Below, piece by piece: positions 33,369-42,729 of a stretch of DNA of 64,000 nucleotides. Source of the DNA: Fervidibacter sinensis (GTDB lineage: Bacteria; Armatimonadota; Fervidibacteria; Fervidibacterales; Fervidibacteraceae). The notes under the pieces were generated by a model. It had not been told where the DNA came from and did not search any database. It was given only the letters and a program-made list of their open reading frames with translations. Location of the stretch: the NCBI GenBank assembly GCA_032161045.1, contig JAVHTH010000012.1. One strand, given 5' to 3'. Within the stretch, counting starts at the first letter, position 1; each line of letters begins with the position of its first letter. A program made the position numbers and the translations under genes.

Positions 33369-33551
33369 ACAGTCGGTAAGCGCACAAGTTTCGTGGAAAA
33401 GCATTGTTTCTGGCGAACATCAAGATTTGGCTTATCCGAAGGCTCACTTTCCCACCGTTATCGTTTCGCGTTGGTTACGAACACGCCTTAGCGGGGAGTT
33501 GACAGAAGTCTAATGGGGGGCAACAAGCCCACCTTGCGAGTTCCCAAAAGA

Positions 33552-33626
33552 TGGAGCCGGCGCGGGGATTTGAACCCCGGACCTGAGCATTACGAATGCC
33601 CCGCTCTGCCGCTGAGCTACGCCGGC
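33552..33626 (-). tRNA. tRNA-Thr (anticodon CGT)
   Basis: The minus strand folds as a full cloverleaf. The acceptor stem is GCCGGCG with CGCCGGC. The D arm is GCTC...GAGC. The anticodon stem is GGGCA/TGCTC with loop TTCGTAA, giving anticodon CGT, which reads ACG. The T arm has GGTTCAAAT. The discriminator is T and the CCA end is encoded (33554-33552). It stands alone, with a TGcTAAACT extended -10-like sequence upstream on the minus strand. Confidence 0.95.
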
Positions 33627-33668
33627 ACCAAGTGGCGCTTAAAAGTTTAGCACACACAGCAAACAATG

Positions 33669-33717
33669 AATGGCAAGACTCCTGCCGAGCCGAAAGGGTT
33701 TGGCTCTGTAGAAATCC
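33669..33717 (+). repeat. Dispersed repeat copy plus shared GTAGAAATCC motif
   Basis: The sequence ACTCCTGCCGAGCCGAAAGG matches the right half of the dispersed repeat family, and 33702-33717 is a variant (GGCTCTGTAGAAATCC) of the 18-base motif also at 21380 and 46797. The left half is degenerate. Confidence 0.5.
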
Positions 33718-33723
33718 TCCATG

Positions 33724-33913
33724 GTAGCATCGTCCATTGCGGGCTATAGTCACTAAATTCTCGTCGGGGTCAAGCCCCGACGCTACTGAGTTGTTTGTAG
33801 CGTCGCCCCTTGCGGGCGACGGTCGTTAAACTATCGTTGGAGATGAGCCCCGACACTACTAAGTTTGTTTGCGGTGCTACCCTTCGCGGGCGACAGTTGT
33901 AAAGGCTATGGTT
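33724..33913 (+). repeat. Three imperfect tandem copies of a unit of about 74 bases
   Basis: The segments starting at 33724, 33797 and 33871 align with each other. The core GTAGCGTCGCCCCTTGCGGG is best kept in the middle copy. Between copies lie GGGG-TCAA-GCCCC-type hairpins (for example CGGGGTCAAGCCCCG at 33765-33779). The array fills most of the 372-base gap between tRNA-Thr and ogt, which holds no supported gene. Spacing and divergence do not fit a CRISPR array. Confidence 0.7.
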
Positions 33914-33998
33914 GATGGCAAGTAAAGGATTTCTGCAAAGCCCCAAAATTGACTCGCCGAAGGTTTACCCCGTAGGTGGAAGGGAAGTTTTAGCCGCA

Positions 33999-34541
33999 CT
34001 AAAAGGCACGCGATTTGCGGCTTCTGTGCGACGGGTGAATTCGCATTGCAATGTAAATTTCAAGTTCCAGCAGTTTTCCCTTCATGTTGACCCCGCCAGC
34101 GAAACCGCCTAAGGAACCATCAGAACGAATGACCCGATGACAAGGCACAAGCAAAGGCACAGGGTTTTTCGCCATCGCTTGGCCTACCAATCGCGCCGCC
34201 TTGGGAATACCACAAACTCTTGCGAGTTCACCGTAAGTAATCGTTTGTCCAACTTGCGAAATCTGTTTGAGCGTCTGGAGAATGCGACGATAAGTTAGCA
34301 GAATGGTTCTCCAGTCAATTGGGATTTGCTCCAACGCAACAGGTTCACCGTTTAGGTAATGAGCGAGCAAGTCTGCACATTGGTTTGCAAGCGCCTGATT
34401 GGCTCCGTCGTCAAACATGCTCAATTCTTTTTCCACTTCTCCCTTCTTTGCTTTCGGCAACACAACTTTGGCGACACCGTTTTCCGTCGTGCCAACCCCG
34501 AGCCATCCCCAACCTTTAACCTTTTTCACTGCAATGCCCAT
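33999..34541 (-). CDS. ogt: Methylated-DNA-protein-cysteine S-methyltransferase
   Basis: Start at ATG 34541 with GGTGAGGA just before it; the frame opens at 34550. The 180-residue protein has the alkyl-acceptor motif V-P-C-H-R-V (Cys134), preceded by Y-G-E-L-A and G-x-A-M-A-K-N-P, all standard for Ogt/MGMT. It repairs O6-alkylguanine by moving the alkyl group to its own Cys in a suicide reaction. The start codon lies six bases after the stop of the phosphotriesterase-family gene, so the two are in one operon. Confidence 0.93.
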   Translation of the reverse strand: MGIAVKKVKGWGWLGVGTTENGVAKVVLPKAKKGEVEKELSMFDDGANQALANQCADLLAHYLNGEPVALEQIPIDWRTILLTYRRILQTLKQISQVGQTITYGELARVCGIPKAARLVGQAMAKNPVPLLVPCHRVIRSDGSLGGFAGGVNMKGKLLELEIYIAMRIHPSHRSRKSRAF

Positions 34542-34546
34542 TCTCC

Positions 34547-35539
34547 TCACCTTTTGCGGACTCTTATCGTGAAGGCTTCACGAGGGTTATCAACGAGCAA
34601 TTTTCTCAAAACCGCTTCACTTACCCCAATGCTTTTCAAAGCCGGAAGCAACTCATCCATCAAAGTCGTGTAAGGTCGGATTTTGCCTTTTCCGCCATCG
34701 GGTTCGCCTACCCAATACCAACCGGCGTCGTGTGAGAGTAGTAGCCTATCGGCGAAACCTTTCCTCACCATTGTGTCAATGAGGCGAACATGCTCGCCGA
34801 TAGGTTTCGCGCCAATTGCATCGTATTCCAACCAAGCACCTTCCTTTGCCAACCTCTCATGGACCTGTTCATCCGGAATGGAATCGGCGTGAACGATGAT
34901 GAGGGCGGAAGGGTCAACACCTTCGCTTTTGATAGTCTCCAAGACCTCAGTTGCAGCCTGTGCTTCGCCCGTGTGGCAAGCAATTGTCAATCCGGTTTGT
35001 AGGTGAGTCCTTGCGGCGGCTTGAACTAACTTGCGGTCAACATCGCTGAGCGGTCCGGGGTCAACGCCGATTTTGATGAAGCCCGGTTTAATCCCTGTGC
35101 CGTCAATGCCCTCACGCCACTCAGAAATCCATCGGGTTGCAAGTTGGTCAGGGGTTTCGCTGAAAGCGTGAGACGGAAGAAACTTATCGTTGGCAGCGCC
35201 GTAGTAGCCGGTATTGGTTAGGATGTGCAAACCCGTCAATTCTGACAAGCGCTTTAAAACCTGTGGGTCGCGACCGATGTATGCAGGGGTAGCGTCAACG
35301 AAACCGGAAAACCCTTTTTCTTTCACTGCCCTCAAAAGTGGAAGCATCACCTTGACAATTTCTTCTGGGTTGTATCGGTGGCGACCCGTCTCACTCGCGC
35401 CAATGAAATCACACATCACATGCTCGTGCACCAACGCTTTGCCGAAATCCGTTGCAGCAATTGGACCCCTCACTGTCATTATGACCTCTTGCTGCGGAGG
35501 GACAGTAAACGACGCGAAAAGCCAGCCTAACCAAAGCAT
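34547..35539 (-). CDS. Exported phosphotriesterase-family metallohydrolase
   Basis: A 330-residue TIM-barrel hydrolase. The N-terminus (M-L-W-L-G-W-L-F-A-S-F) looks like a short signal peptide. The metal site reads H-E-H (His38, His40), Lys in G-F-I-K-I-G near 156 (the carbamylated Lys), His in C-H-T-G-E-A, His in I-V-H-A-D-S and Asp in S-H-D-A-G. Family members hydrolyse phosphotriesters, lactones or sugar lactone phosphates; in this setting a lactonase-type activity is as likely as a phosphotriesterase one. Coupled with ogt downstream. Confidence 0.88.
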   Translation of the reverse strand: MLWLGWLFASFTVPPQQEVIMTVRGPIAATDFGKALVHEHVMCDFIGASETGRHRYNPEEIVKVMLPLLRAVKEKGFSGFVDATPAYIGRDPQVLKRLSELTGLHILTNTGYYGAANDKFLPSHAFSETPDQLATRWISEWREGIDGTGIKPGFIKIGVDPGPLSDVDRKLVQAAARTHLQTGLTIACHTGEAQAATEVLETIKSEGVDPSALIIVHADSIPDEQVHERLAKEGAWLEYDAIGAKPIGEHVRLIDTMVRKGFADRLLLSHDAGWYWVGEPDGGKGKIRPYTTLMDELLPALKSIGVSEAVLRKLLVDNPREAFTIRVRKR

Positions 35540-35590
35540 TCCTCATCACCAGCCAAAGTTTGGCACTGGAAACGGACACTGGATTGTTTG

Positions 35591-35619
35591 TTGACTGACA
35601 AGCAAAAGGCTGTTACAAT
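35591..35619 (+). promoter_or_regulatory. Sigma-70 promoter for the MFS transporter gene
   Basis: TTGACT (35591-35596) and TACAAT (35614-35619) are 17 bases apart, and TG with one base precedes the -10. Transcription should begin near 35626, giving a leader of about 34 bases before the ATG at 35660. Confidence 0.75.
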
Positions 35620-35659
35620 TGGTGCGGTTTTGCAGCGATGAGGAAAAGGAGGGATGAGG

Positions 35660-37018
35660 ATGGCTGCGCATGAGGGTTACAATCGGCAGAGGTTGTTTGT
35701 GGCGAGTTGCATCGCGTTGGTAACGACTGCGATGGCGTTCTCAATTCGTGCCGACATCCTCAAAGAACTTGGAGTGCAATTCAACATCAGCCACGAACAA
35801 CAAGGGTTTGTCAACCTCATGGGCATTTGGGGTTTCCCGATCGCGATCCTTATCATGGGACCTTTGTGCAACATTGTCGGGATGGGAAGGCTTTTGACAC
35901 TTGCCAGCATCGGGCACATTACAGGCACTATCTTGACAATTCTTTCTCCACAACTTGGCGGCTACCCCATGCTGCTTTTGTCAACCCTCATCATTGGTCT
36001 GTCAAACGGAACAGTTGAGGCAGTGATTAACCCACTCGTGGCGACGATGTATCCCGACGAGAAAACCCACAAACTCAATGTCCTTCACGCATGGTGGCCG
36101 GGTGGTTTGGTCATTGGCGGGTTGCTGACAGCGGGGTTGGCTGCACTTGGTTTCGGGTGGCAGGCACGGATGGCAACTATCCTTGTCGCAGCAATCATTT
36201 ACCTTTCACTGATCTTGGGACAAAAGTTCCCACCGACCGAACGGGCAGAAGCGGGCGTGCCTTTCAGCGAAATGTTCAAAGAGATTTTGCGACCCGGATA
36301 CTTGATGCTCATGCTCATCATGTGTATGACCGCCATTACTGAACTTGGCCCAGACCAATGGGTTGGTTCGGTCTTGACAGATATCGTTGGCATTCGCGGC
36401 ATCTTGTTCCTCGTTTACACTGCAGGTTTGATGTTCGTATTGCGTCAATTCTTCGCAGGTGTGGCGGTGAAAACCTTCACACCGCCGGGACTTATGGGAA
36501 TTTGTTCGGTTTTCGCTGCAATTGGGTTGTTCTGGCTTAGTGTGTCTTTCGGTTCGCCGGCAATGGCTTTCGTTGCTGCCACTTTGTTCGGCATCGGCAA
36601 AACCTATTACTGGCCGACCATGCTCGGTATAACTTCCGAACGCTTCCCCAAAGGTGGCGAGTTCTTGCTTGCTGTCACTGGTGCGACAGGAATGATTGCA
36701 GCGGGAATTGCCGGTCCAGTCATGGGAGCAATCTATGACCACTACACGATTGCCAACTTGCCCGCAGATGTTGCCGCGAAAGTCGTCATTAACGGTCGTT
36801 ACAGCCCCGAAGCGGCTCAACAGTTGATGAACCAAAGCCCCGAACTCAAGGCTGTAATTGAAGAGGCGCTGAGGCACGGTGCTTCCATGACCTTCCGATA
36901 TGTCGCTATCCTGCCTGTCATTCTCATTTTCGTATTCACGGCGATGTATCTCTACTTCAAAGCCAGAGGTGGTTACCGACCTGTCAGGCTTGATGAGGAA
37001 AAAGGTGGAGGCTTGTGA
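35660..37018 (+). CDS. Major facilitator superfamily transporter
   Basis: ATG 35660 lies seven bases after AAGGAGG; the upstream ATG 35654 is too close. The 452-residue protein has twelve predicted membrane helices. An MFS-like loop segment G-M-G-R-L-L-T-L follows the second helix, and W-W-P-G-G-L-V-I-G-G lies near 145, typical of sugar- or fucose-type permeases. A long loop near 370-410 (N-G-R-Y-S-P-E-A-A-Q-Q-L) separates late helices and is unusual for the family. The cargo is probably a sugar or an organic anion. It has its own promoter. Confidence 0.88.
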   Translation: MAAHEGYNRQRLFVASCIALVTTAMAFSIRADILKELGVQFNISHEQQGFVNLMGIWGFPIAILIMGPLCNIVGMGRLLTLASIGHITGTILTILSPQLGGYPMLLLSTLIIGLSNGTVEAVINPLVATMYPDEKTHKLNVLHAWWPGGLVIGGLLTAGLAALGFGWQARMATILVAAIIYLSLILGQKFPPTERAEAGVPFSEMFKEILRPGYLMLMLIMCMTAITELGPDQWVGSVLTDIVGIRGILFLVYTAGLMFVLRQFFAGVAVKTFTPPGLMGICSVFAAIGLFWLSVSFGSPAMAFVAATLFGIGKTYYWPTMLGITSERFPKGGEFLLAVTGATGMIAAGIAGPVMGAIYDHYTIANLPADVAAKVVINGRYSPEAAQQLMNQSPELKAVIEEALRHGASMTFRYVAILPVILIFVFTAMYLYFKARGGYRPVRLDEEKGGGL

Positions 37019-37104
37019 AAATTTGCTGAGCCCTGTCGGCTACATGCCTCATTTGCATGGTTGTTCGCTGTGCATGCTATGATTTTGTTTCGGTGACCGA
37101 ACCG

Positions 37105-39000
37105 ATGAGGATTGTCTTGGCGCTTGCCGTGACAGTGGTTCTCTCATGGCATTTATGCTGTCAATCGCCTTCGCCCATTCCATTGCGTTGCGTTTTCCTG
37201 TCAGAAGATGGCAATCCGTTAGGGAACACTCAAGCCCAAGCCGATTTCATTCCTGCCCCACCTTCGCAAGGCTACCACTCGGCAACCAAGGGATTGACAG
37301 ATAGTCAGGGGCAGTTTTTGGTAATTCTGCCCGATAGGCGCCCTTGGTGGGTAGTGACCGGGATTAAAGGGGCAGCCTTTTTCGTTGATGCGAGCAAACC
37401 TGAAAAGTTGCCGGAGATTATCAAATGCTGGCTCGGCGCCAAACCTTCTTTAGTCTGTTCCCTTGAAGGCGATGCATCAAAGGCTGCCCTGTTTTTGAGG
37501 TTGGGTTCATCCAGTTTTTGGGTTCGGCTCCCGCCTTTTAAGGACAACCAAATTTTGCTCTTCAACTTGCCGAGTGGTGACCATCAACTCGTCTTAACGC
37601 CGGCTTTCATTTTGGCTTACTGGAACAATGCCCTTTCATTGCAACCTCCCGTGAGCGTGACGATACGCGAGGGTGAAACGATTTTCGTTAATTTCACTGT
37701 CCCACCTACAGGTTCAATCTCGGGTCGCATCACTTCAACTGAAAACCGACCGATCTCCAACGCCACTTTAACCCTTCTGAGAGACGATGTGGGGCAAATT
37801 ACTGTCTCAACCGATGCACAGGGTCAATTCTCCATAGATGGGCTTCCAGAGGGAGAATACACCCTGCTTGTCACAGCAAGCGATTTTGAGCCTGCAGAAA
37901 GAGCCATAAGGGTCAGATCAGGGCAAAGTGTAACGGTCAACATCGTCTTGAAACCACAAGAAGTCGGTTTCGTTCGCGGGAGGGTTGTGGGAAGTGATGG
38001 GAAAATTCCAAAAGATGGGCGCGTTTGGGTTGAAAGGGTTCTCTCGCCGACGGCTCGTCAACCGGTAAGCGTAATTTTGTGGCGACCCGAAGATGGGAAA
38101 TTTGAGGGCAAATTGCAGCCCGGCAACTACTTGATAGTTGCCCAAGCCGGAAGCAGAAGGGTAAGCAAACAGGTCCGTGTGGTCGCTGGTCAAGTTACAG
38201 ATGTCGGCGAACTTGTGTTTCCAGCCCCCGCAATCGTTGAGGGCTTCGTCAAGTCACCTGTCCCATTGACAAATACTCGTGTCCGTGTGGTCGTTTCAAG
38301 CGGGAGTGATGACCCATTTCAACCACAGTGGGGCAGTGTGCTGATGGAAGTTCCGGTCAACCCGGACGGCAAGTTTCAAGTTGAAGTTCCACCGGAACCA
38401 GTCGCAATCATACTGCTGCCTTTCGGGATGAACAAACCCATGCTGAGGTATGTCCATGCAAAGCCGGGGCAGAGATTGACCGTCCAATTTGAATTGCCCG
38501 CAGCAAGTGCAATTGAAGGTCAAGTTGTCCGCGCCGACACCGGACGCCCAGTTGCCGGAGCACTTGTCTACCTAATTGACGAAACTGGGTTGACAGTTGC
38601 TCAAGCCATGACCAATCGCTTGGGAATTTATCGCTTTGAACCGATTTTGCCCGGTCGCTACTCCCTTCGCTGTCAAGCGCAAGGGTTAGCGATGGGTTTT
38701 AAGCACAATGTCTTCGTCTCCGAAGGCACTCGCATCCCGGTTGATTTCGTTTTGTCAACTGGCGGGACAATCGTCGGTCAAGTCAAATCCAAAACCAAAC
38801 AAATTTCTCGCATGTATGTCATGCTGAACGCCGACACTAACTTTATGTCGCCAGTGGACATAAACGGTCGCTTCCGCATTGACAATATCACGCCGGGTCG
38901 GCACATCCTTATGCTCTTCCGTTTGGGAGACCAAATTGCAGCGAAGGAGGTTATCGTTAACAGCGGCGAAACCGTTGAGGTTGTGTTTGAGGTGCCATAG
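37105..39000 (+). CDS. Exported protein with repeated carboxypeptidase-regulatory-like beta domains
   Basis: Start at ATG 37105, which begins a signal peptide (M-R-I-V-L-A-L-A-V-T-V-V-L); the frame opens at 37057. The 631-residue protein contains at least four CarboxypepD_reg-like domains, recognised by G-x-V/I-x-x-x-x-G-x-P-x-x-x-A-x-V and G-x-Y/F-x-x-x-x-L-P-x-G-x-Y patterns (for example G-S-I-S-G-R-I near 210, E-G-Q-V-V-R-A-D-T-G near 475). Such domains act as structural or binding modules on the outer surface. There is no catalytic domain. It precedes a GH9 cellulase by 58 bases and may be secreted with it. Confidence 0.8.
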   Translation: MRIVLALAVTVVLSWHLCCQSPSPIPLRCVFLSEDGNPLGNTQAQADFIPAPPSQGYHSATKGLTDSQGQFLVILPDRRPWWVVTGIKGAAFFVDASKPEKLPEIIKCWLGAKPSLVCSLEGDASKAALFLRLGSSSFWVRLPPFKDNQILLFNLPSGDHQLVLTPAFILAYWNNALSLQPPVSVTIREGETIFVNFTVPPTGSISGRITSTENRPISNATLTLLRDDVGQITVSTDAQGQFSIDGLPEGEYTLLVTASDFEPAERAIRVRSGQSVTVNIVLKPQEVGFVRGRVVGSDGKIPKDGRVWVERVLSPTARQPVSVILWRPEDGKFEGKLQPGNYLIVAQAGSRRVSKQVRVVAGQVTDVGELVFPAPAIVEGFVKSPVPLTNTRVRVVVSSGSDDPFQPQWGSVLMEVPVNPDGKFQVEVPPEPVAIILLPFGMNKPMLRYVHAKPGQRLTVQFELPAASAIEGQVVRADTGRPVAGALVYLIDETGLTVAQAMTNRLGIYRFEPILPGRYSLRCQAQGLAMGFKHNVFVSEGTRIPVDFVLSTGGTIVGQVKSKTKQISRMYVMLNADTNFMSPVDINGRFRIDNITPGRHILMLFRLGDQIAAKEVIVNSGETVEVVFEVP

Positions 39001-39058
39001 TTTAAGCGGTGGATGGAAATTGTGCAAAACGCTTTTGCAAGTGAGAGGAGGAACGAAC

Positions 39059-41296
39059 ATGGGCAAGTTGGGGTTGATGATTTTGAGCACCGCCGTTGCA
39101 GGTGCCATCATGTTTGGGCTATCTTGTCACCAGCAAACAGGCGCCGGACAACAAACCCACAAACAGCGAATCACCCCAATCGTTGAGAACCCTACTGGCA
39201 CTTTCTACGGCGACAGTTACGCGTTTTCGGGTGGCGGTTGTTCTGTGGCAACTGTCAATGGACGAATTCCTGTTGTTGCCGTTGGCGGTCAAAATGCACT
39301 TAAGATTGAGGTCATAGGCTCAGGCGGTTATTGGGGCATTGGCATCGCAAGGAGAGGGTGGGTTCGGTGGTATCTTGACGACTACTTGCCTGATGGCGTG
39401 ATGGAGTTTCAGGTTAAGGGCGAAAATGAAGGTGAAAGGTTTAGGATTGGCTTCGCCGATTCCGACCGTGACGGTCAAGGACCGGATTTTGACCGAAATG
39501 CCTATGTTTCGGTGACGAAATATGTGAGCGTCACGAAGGAATGGCAAACCGTCCGCATCCCGATTTCGGACTTTGTCGCTGCCGAACCAAAAATTGAACT
39601 TGACGATTGCATAAAAGTGGTGCTCTCCAACGACGGTGAGGCAACGCCGATGACCGTCTATTTACGAGGCATCCGCTTCGTTACGACATCGCCGGAGCGT
39701 CCAATCCCGCCGATCAAAATCAACCAACTGGGCTATCGTCCGCACATGGTCAAAATCGCGAAGATCAGTGCACCTGCGACGACCTTCCGAATCGTGGACG
39801 CAAAAACCGGTCGCACCGTTTTCAAAGGTGTGGCGAGGAAAATTGCTGAAAACGACCCAATTTCAGGCGACGATGTTTGGGAGGCTGATTTCACGCCTGT
39901 CAAAGCGCCGGGGCGATACAAGTTGGTTGCCGAAGGCGTTGGCGAATCCTTTGAGTTTGAAATCAGGGACGACATCTACGACAATTTGTTTCGCGATGCG
40001 ATGAGGTTCTACTACCTGCAGCGATGTGGCATCGCTTTGGAACCGAAATTTGCAGGTCCCTTCGCTCGCGAGGCATGTCACCTTGGCGATAAAAATGCAC
40101 TGACTCGCGATGGCGAACTTGTCGGCGATGTCAGCGGTGGATGGCACGATGCAGGCGATTGTAACAAATATGCCCCTTGGGTTCGCTACCCGCTGTTCTT
40201 GATGCTTGACATTTACGACCTGAGACCAAAAGCGTTTCGCGACGGGCAGTTGAACATTCCCGAATCCGGCAACGGCGTGCCCGACTTGCTTGACGAAGCG
40301 AAATGGGAACTTGACTGGCTACTCAAAATGCAGATAACTTCTGGACCGCAAGCGGGATTAGTCTACGACCGAATTCACGAAAGCGCTGCGCCGCGAGATC
40401 GTAAATACCCGCGATTGCAGGAGGAAAGAAGGCTTCTGCCTCCGACTCATGAAGCGACGGCTGTTTGCGCTTCCGTTTGGGCTCGGGCTTATCGGACCTT
40501 CGTCAAAATCCCGAAACTGAAAGATGCAGCAAACCGATACCTTGCTGCAGCGGAACTTGCTTGGCGCAAACTTGTCGCCGAAAATGCACGCCCTGAATTT
40601 CTCTTTATCGCTGCTGCCTGTCTTTACGATGCCACAGAGAAAGAGGAATATCGCAAGGCGACTGCAGAGTTGATGGACAAAGTTTTGGGCAATGACCCCA
40701 ATGGAGCAATTGAACGGTTCATTTGGGAAATTTGGGATTGCGCTGTCATTACACTTGCGCTTTCTGAGCGAGATGGCTCAATTCGTGAAAAGGCTCGCGC
40801 TTTCTTAAAAGCGACTGCCGACAAGTGCGTTGAGACTTGGCGCAAGGATGCATACTCCGTGCCAATTTGGAATTCAGACCATTACTGCTGGAGTTCAAAC
40901 CAAATTATCGCAAAGCGAGGTTATTACGCGATCATGGCTCACCGGTTTGCGCCAAATCCTGATTACCTGCAGATGGCTGCAGACACTCTCCACTACTTAC
41001 TTGGTCGCAATGCGGTTTGCTACAGCATGGTGACGGGTTACGGCACAAGGGTGACGGAAATTTACCACAGCATTTATGGAAAGTCAGCAATGGCTTGGTT
41101 GCCAACACCACCGGGTTTTGTCCCCGGCGGGGTCAACCAGTGGGAATCGCGGGGGATTTCGGCTTACCCAGCAAAGCACTTCCGTCCTGACCCAAACAAC
41201 TGGACTCTTACCGAACCGGCGATTTACTACAATGCCCCCCTTGTCTTTTTGTCCGGTTACTTTGCCCGTTTGGGTGACCCTTCTTGGCGACCTTAA
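39059..41296 (+). CDS. Secreted GH9 endoglucanase (cellulase) with N-terminal carbohydrate-binding domain
   Basis: ATG 39059 follows GAGAGGAGGAAC; the frame to 38879 lies inside the previous gene. The 745-residue protein has a signal peptide with a Cys at 23 that may be lipidated. A beta-sandwich (about 45-210) looks like a CBM, then the CelD-type Ig domain (217-302, starts I-K-I-N-Q-L-G-Y) and the GH9 barrel. Catalytic residues are Asp364 and Asp367 in G-G-W-H-D-A-G-D and Glu719 in L-T-E-P-A-I-Y-Y-N-A; L-L-G-R-N-A and M-V-T-G-Y-G are also typical. It should cut beta-1,4-glucan outside the cell. Confidence 0.9.
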   Translation: MGKLGLMILSTAVAGAIMFGLSCHQQTGAGQQTHKQRITPIVENPTGTFYGDSYAFSGGGCSVATVNGRIPVVAVGGQNALKIEVIGSGGYWGIGIARRGWVRWYLDDYLPDGVMEFQVKGENEGERFRIGFADSDRDGQGPDFDRNAYVSVTKYVSVTKEWQTVRIPISDFVAAEPKIELDDCIKVVLSNDGEATPMTVYLRGIRFVTTSPERPIPPIKINQLGYRPHMVKIAKISAPATTFRIVDAKTGRTVFKGVARKIAENDPISGDDVWEADFTPVKAPGRYKLVAEGVGESFEFEIRDDIYDNLFRDAMRFYYLQRCGIALEPKFAGPFAREACHLGDKNALTRDGELVGDVSGGWHDAGDCNKYAPWVRYPLFLMLDIYDLRPKAFRDGQLNIPESGNGVPDLLDEAKWELDWLLKMQITSGPQAGLVYDRIHESAAPRDRKYPRLQEERRLLPPTHEATAVCASVWARAYRTFVKIPKLKDAANRYLAAAELAWRKLVAENARPEFLFIAAACLYDATEKEEYRKATAELMDKVLGNDPNGAIERFIWEIWDCAVITLALSERDGSIREKARAFLKATADKCVETWRKDAYSVPIWNSDHYCWSSNQIIAKRGYYAIMAHRFAPNPDYLQMAADTLHYLLGRNAVCYSMVTGYGTRVTEIYHSIYGKSAMAWLPTPPGFVPGGVNQWESRGISAYPAKHFRPDPNNWTLTEPAIYYNAPLVFLSGYFARLGDPSWRP

Positions 41297-41335
41297 ATTG
41301 ACATTTGGGGCAGATATGCAAGGAGGTGTGTTACG

Positions 41336-42379
41336 ATGGCGCAAGTGGTGCGGATTGGGCTTATTGGCAGTGGGTTCGTTTCCAACTTTTACATGCAAGG
41401 GCTGAAAGATGTGGCAGGGCACGAAGTTAAAGTTGTGGCGTCGCCGAACTCGGAAAGATGCGAAGCGTTCGCGAAACGGTGGAACATCCCCGAGTGGACG
41501 ACAGACATTGAGGGGACGATCAAGCGCAACGACCTTGACTTGATTATCTTGGGCGTCCCCAATTTCGTCCATGCTGAACTCGCAATCAAGTGCGCTCAAG
41601 CGGGCAAGAATGTCGTCTGCACGAAACCTTTGGCTCGCAACAAGCAAGAAGCGAAGCAAATGCTTGATGCTGTCAAGGCAGCGGGTGTCTTGCATGGCTA
41701 CGCCGAAACGGAGGTTTTCAGCCCAGCGGTCATGAAGGCTCGCGAGTTTATTGAGCGTGGCAGTATCGGAAAAGTTTTGATGGTTCGTTCCCGCGAAGCC
41801 CATGCAGGTCCGCACGCAGATTGGTTCTGGAAAAAGGAACTTGCAGGTGGCGGTGCACTTTTAGACATGGGTTGCCACATGGTTGAAGCGGCTCGCTACT
41901 TTATCGGCAAGGACAACCCCATTGTGGAAGTTTTGGCATGGGGAGACCGACTTTATCACCACGACCGAACTGACGCTGAAGACAACGCCGTTTTGCTGAT
42001 GAGGTTTGAAGGTGGACAGTTGGCAATTGCCGAGACAAGTTGGACGGCAAGAGGCGGTCTGGACTTGAGAAACGAAGTTTACGGAACGGATGGGGCAATC
42101 TTCACGGATGTCACTCGCGAAACAGGCATCAGGGTTTTCGCTTTGAAGGGTGCAGGCTACATTGTTGAAAAGGGCGAATTGGACATCGGTTGGCTTATCC
42201 CTCCGATTGAGGAGGCTTGGGTTTACGGCTACCGTGAGGAAATGAAGCACTTCGTTGAATGTGTCGCACAAAACAAAATGCCCCGCGAAACTTTTGAAGA
42301 TGGTTACATCGTCAACTGCGTCCTTGATGCTGCCTATCGCTCAATGGAAACGAAACGGTGGGAGCGAGTGGAGTATTGA
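41336..42379 (+). CDS. Gfo/Idh/MocA family oxidoreductase
   Basis: A 347-residue protein; AAGGAGGTG lies before the ATG. The Rossmann start is R-I-G-L-I-G-S-G-F-V. The family Lys lies in C-T-K-P-L-A near 98, where most members have E-K-P. The C-terminal domain has G-G-G-A-L-L-D-M-G-C-H near 180, with the catalytic-region His. Members oxidise or reduce sugars and inositols with NAD(P). It has no signal peptide, in contrast to the Tat-exported relative at 58704-60014. It starts 40 bases after the cellulase. Confidence 0.9.
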   Translation: MAQVVRIGLIGSGFVSNFYMQGLKDVAGHEVKVVASPNSERCEAFAKRWNIPEWTTDIEGTIKRNDLDLIILGVPNFVHAELAIKCAQAGKNVVCTKPLARNKQEAKQMLDAVKAAGVLHGYAETEVFSPAVMKAREFIERGSIGKVLMVRSREAHAGPHADWFWKKELAGGGALLDMGCHMVEAARYFIGKDNPIVEVLAWGDRLYHHDRTDAEDNAVLLMRFEGGQLAIAETSWTARGGLDLRNEVYGTDGAIFTDVTRETGIRVFALKGAGYIVEKGELDIGWLIPPIEEAWVYGYREEMKHFVECVAQNKMPRETFEDGYIVNCVLDAAYRSMETKRWERVEY

Positions 42380-42387
42380 CATTTCCC

Positions 42388-42420
42388 GAGTGGGAAGGCG
42401 AAGTTCCCGCCGAGCCCAAA
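42388..42420 (+). repeat. Dispersed intergenic repeat copy
   Basis: GTGGGAAGGCGAAG followed by TTCCCGCCGAGCCCAAA; a good match to the repeat family described at 46797-46978. It starts nine bases after the oxidoreductase stop. Confidence 0.6.
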
Positions 42421-42489
42421 TGGGTGCAGAGTGCAAGGTGCTGATGCAGCAGCGAAATGATGGCACAATGGTTTTGGGAGTGATGAACT

Positions 42490-42729
42490 ATGGTGACTTT
42501 GCAAGAATTAGCCGAACGAGTTGCAAAGTTGGAGCGAGATGTTGCTGAGTTGAAAATCATGGTCAAACCGAGACCAAAGCCGAGAGAAATCACACCTGAA
42601 GAACTGGAGCGACGAAGGAAAGCAGTGGATGCCGTCCTTAAGTTTGCTGAACGGTTGCGTGGCAGAGGTGTAACCTTGACGGACATCTTGATGGAGATGC
42701 GCTATGGGAGTGGTAAGTGGTGCGATTAA
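42490..42729 (+). CDS. Small coiled-coil protein, probable antitoxin of the VapC-like gene
   Basis: A 79-residue protein. The start (L-Q-E-L-A-E-R-V-A-K-L-E-R-D-V-A-E-L) is a clear coiled coil with leucine spacing; the second half is helical and basic. It overlaps the following PIN-domain gene by 13 bases, the usual arrangement of an antitoxin with its toxin. No known DNA-binding fold is evident. The antitoxin role is inferred from position only. Confidence 0.6.
   Translation: MVTLQELAERVAKLERDVAELKIMVKPRPKPREITPEELERRRKAVDAVLKFAERLRGRGVTLTDILMEMRYGSGKWCD

Noticed and set aside
33475..33753. 92-codon frame running through tRNA-Thr
   Set aside because: Covers the tRNA gene and repeats; not a plausible protein.
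33724..33913. Repeat array considered as a CRISPR
   Set aside because: Only three diverged units of about 74 bases, no short identical repeats with unique spacers, no cas genes.
36206..36877. 223-codon open frame antisense to the MFS transporter
   Set aside because: Low-complexity polar translation opposite membrane helices; no start signal.
39059..39130. GH9 enzyme as a certain lipoprotein
   Set aside because: A Cys follows the hydrophobic stretch, but the residues before it (G-L-S) are only a weak lipobox, so lipidation is left open.
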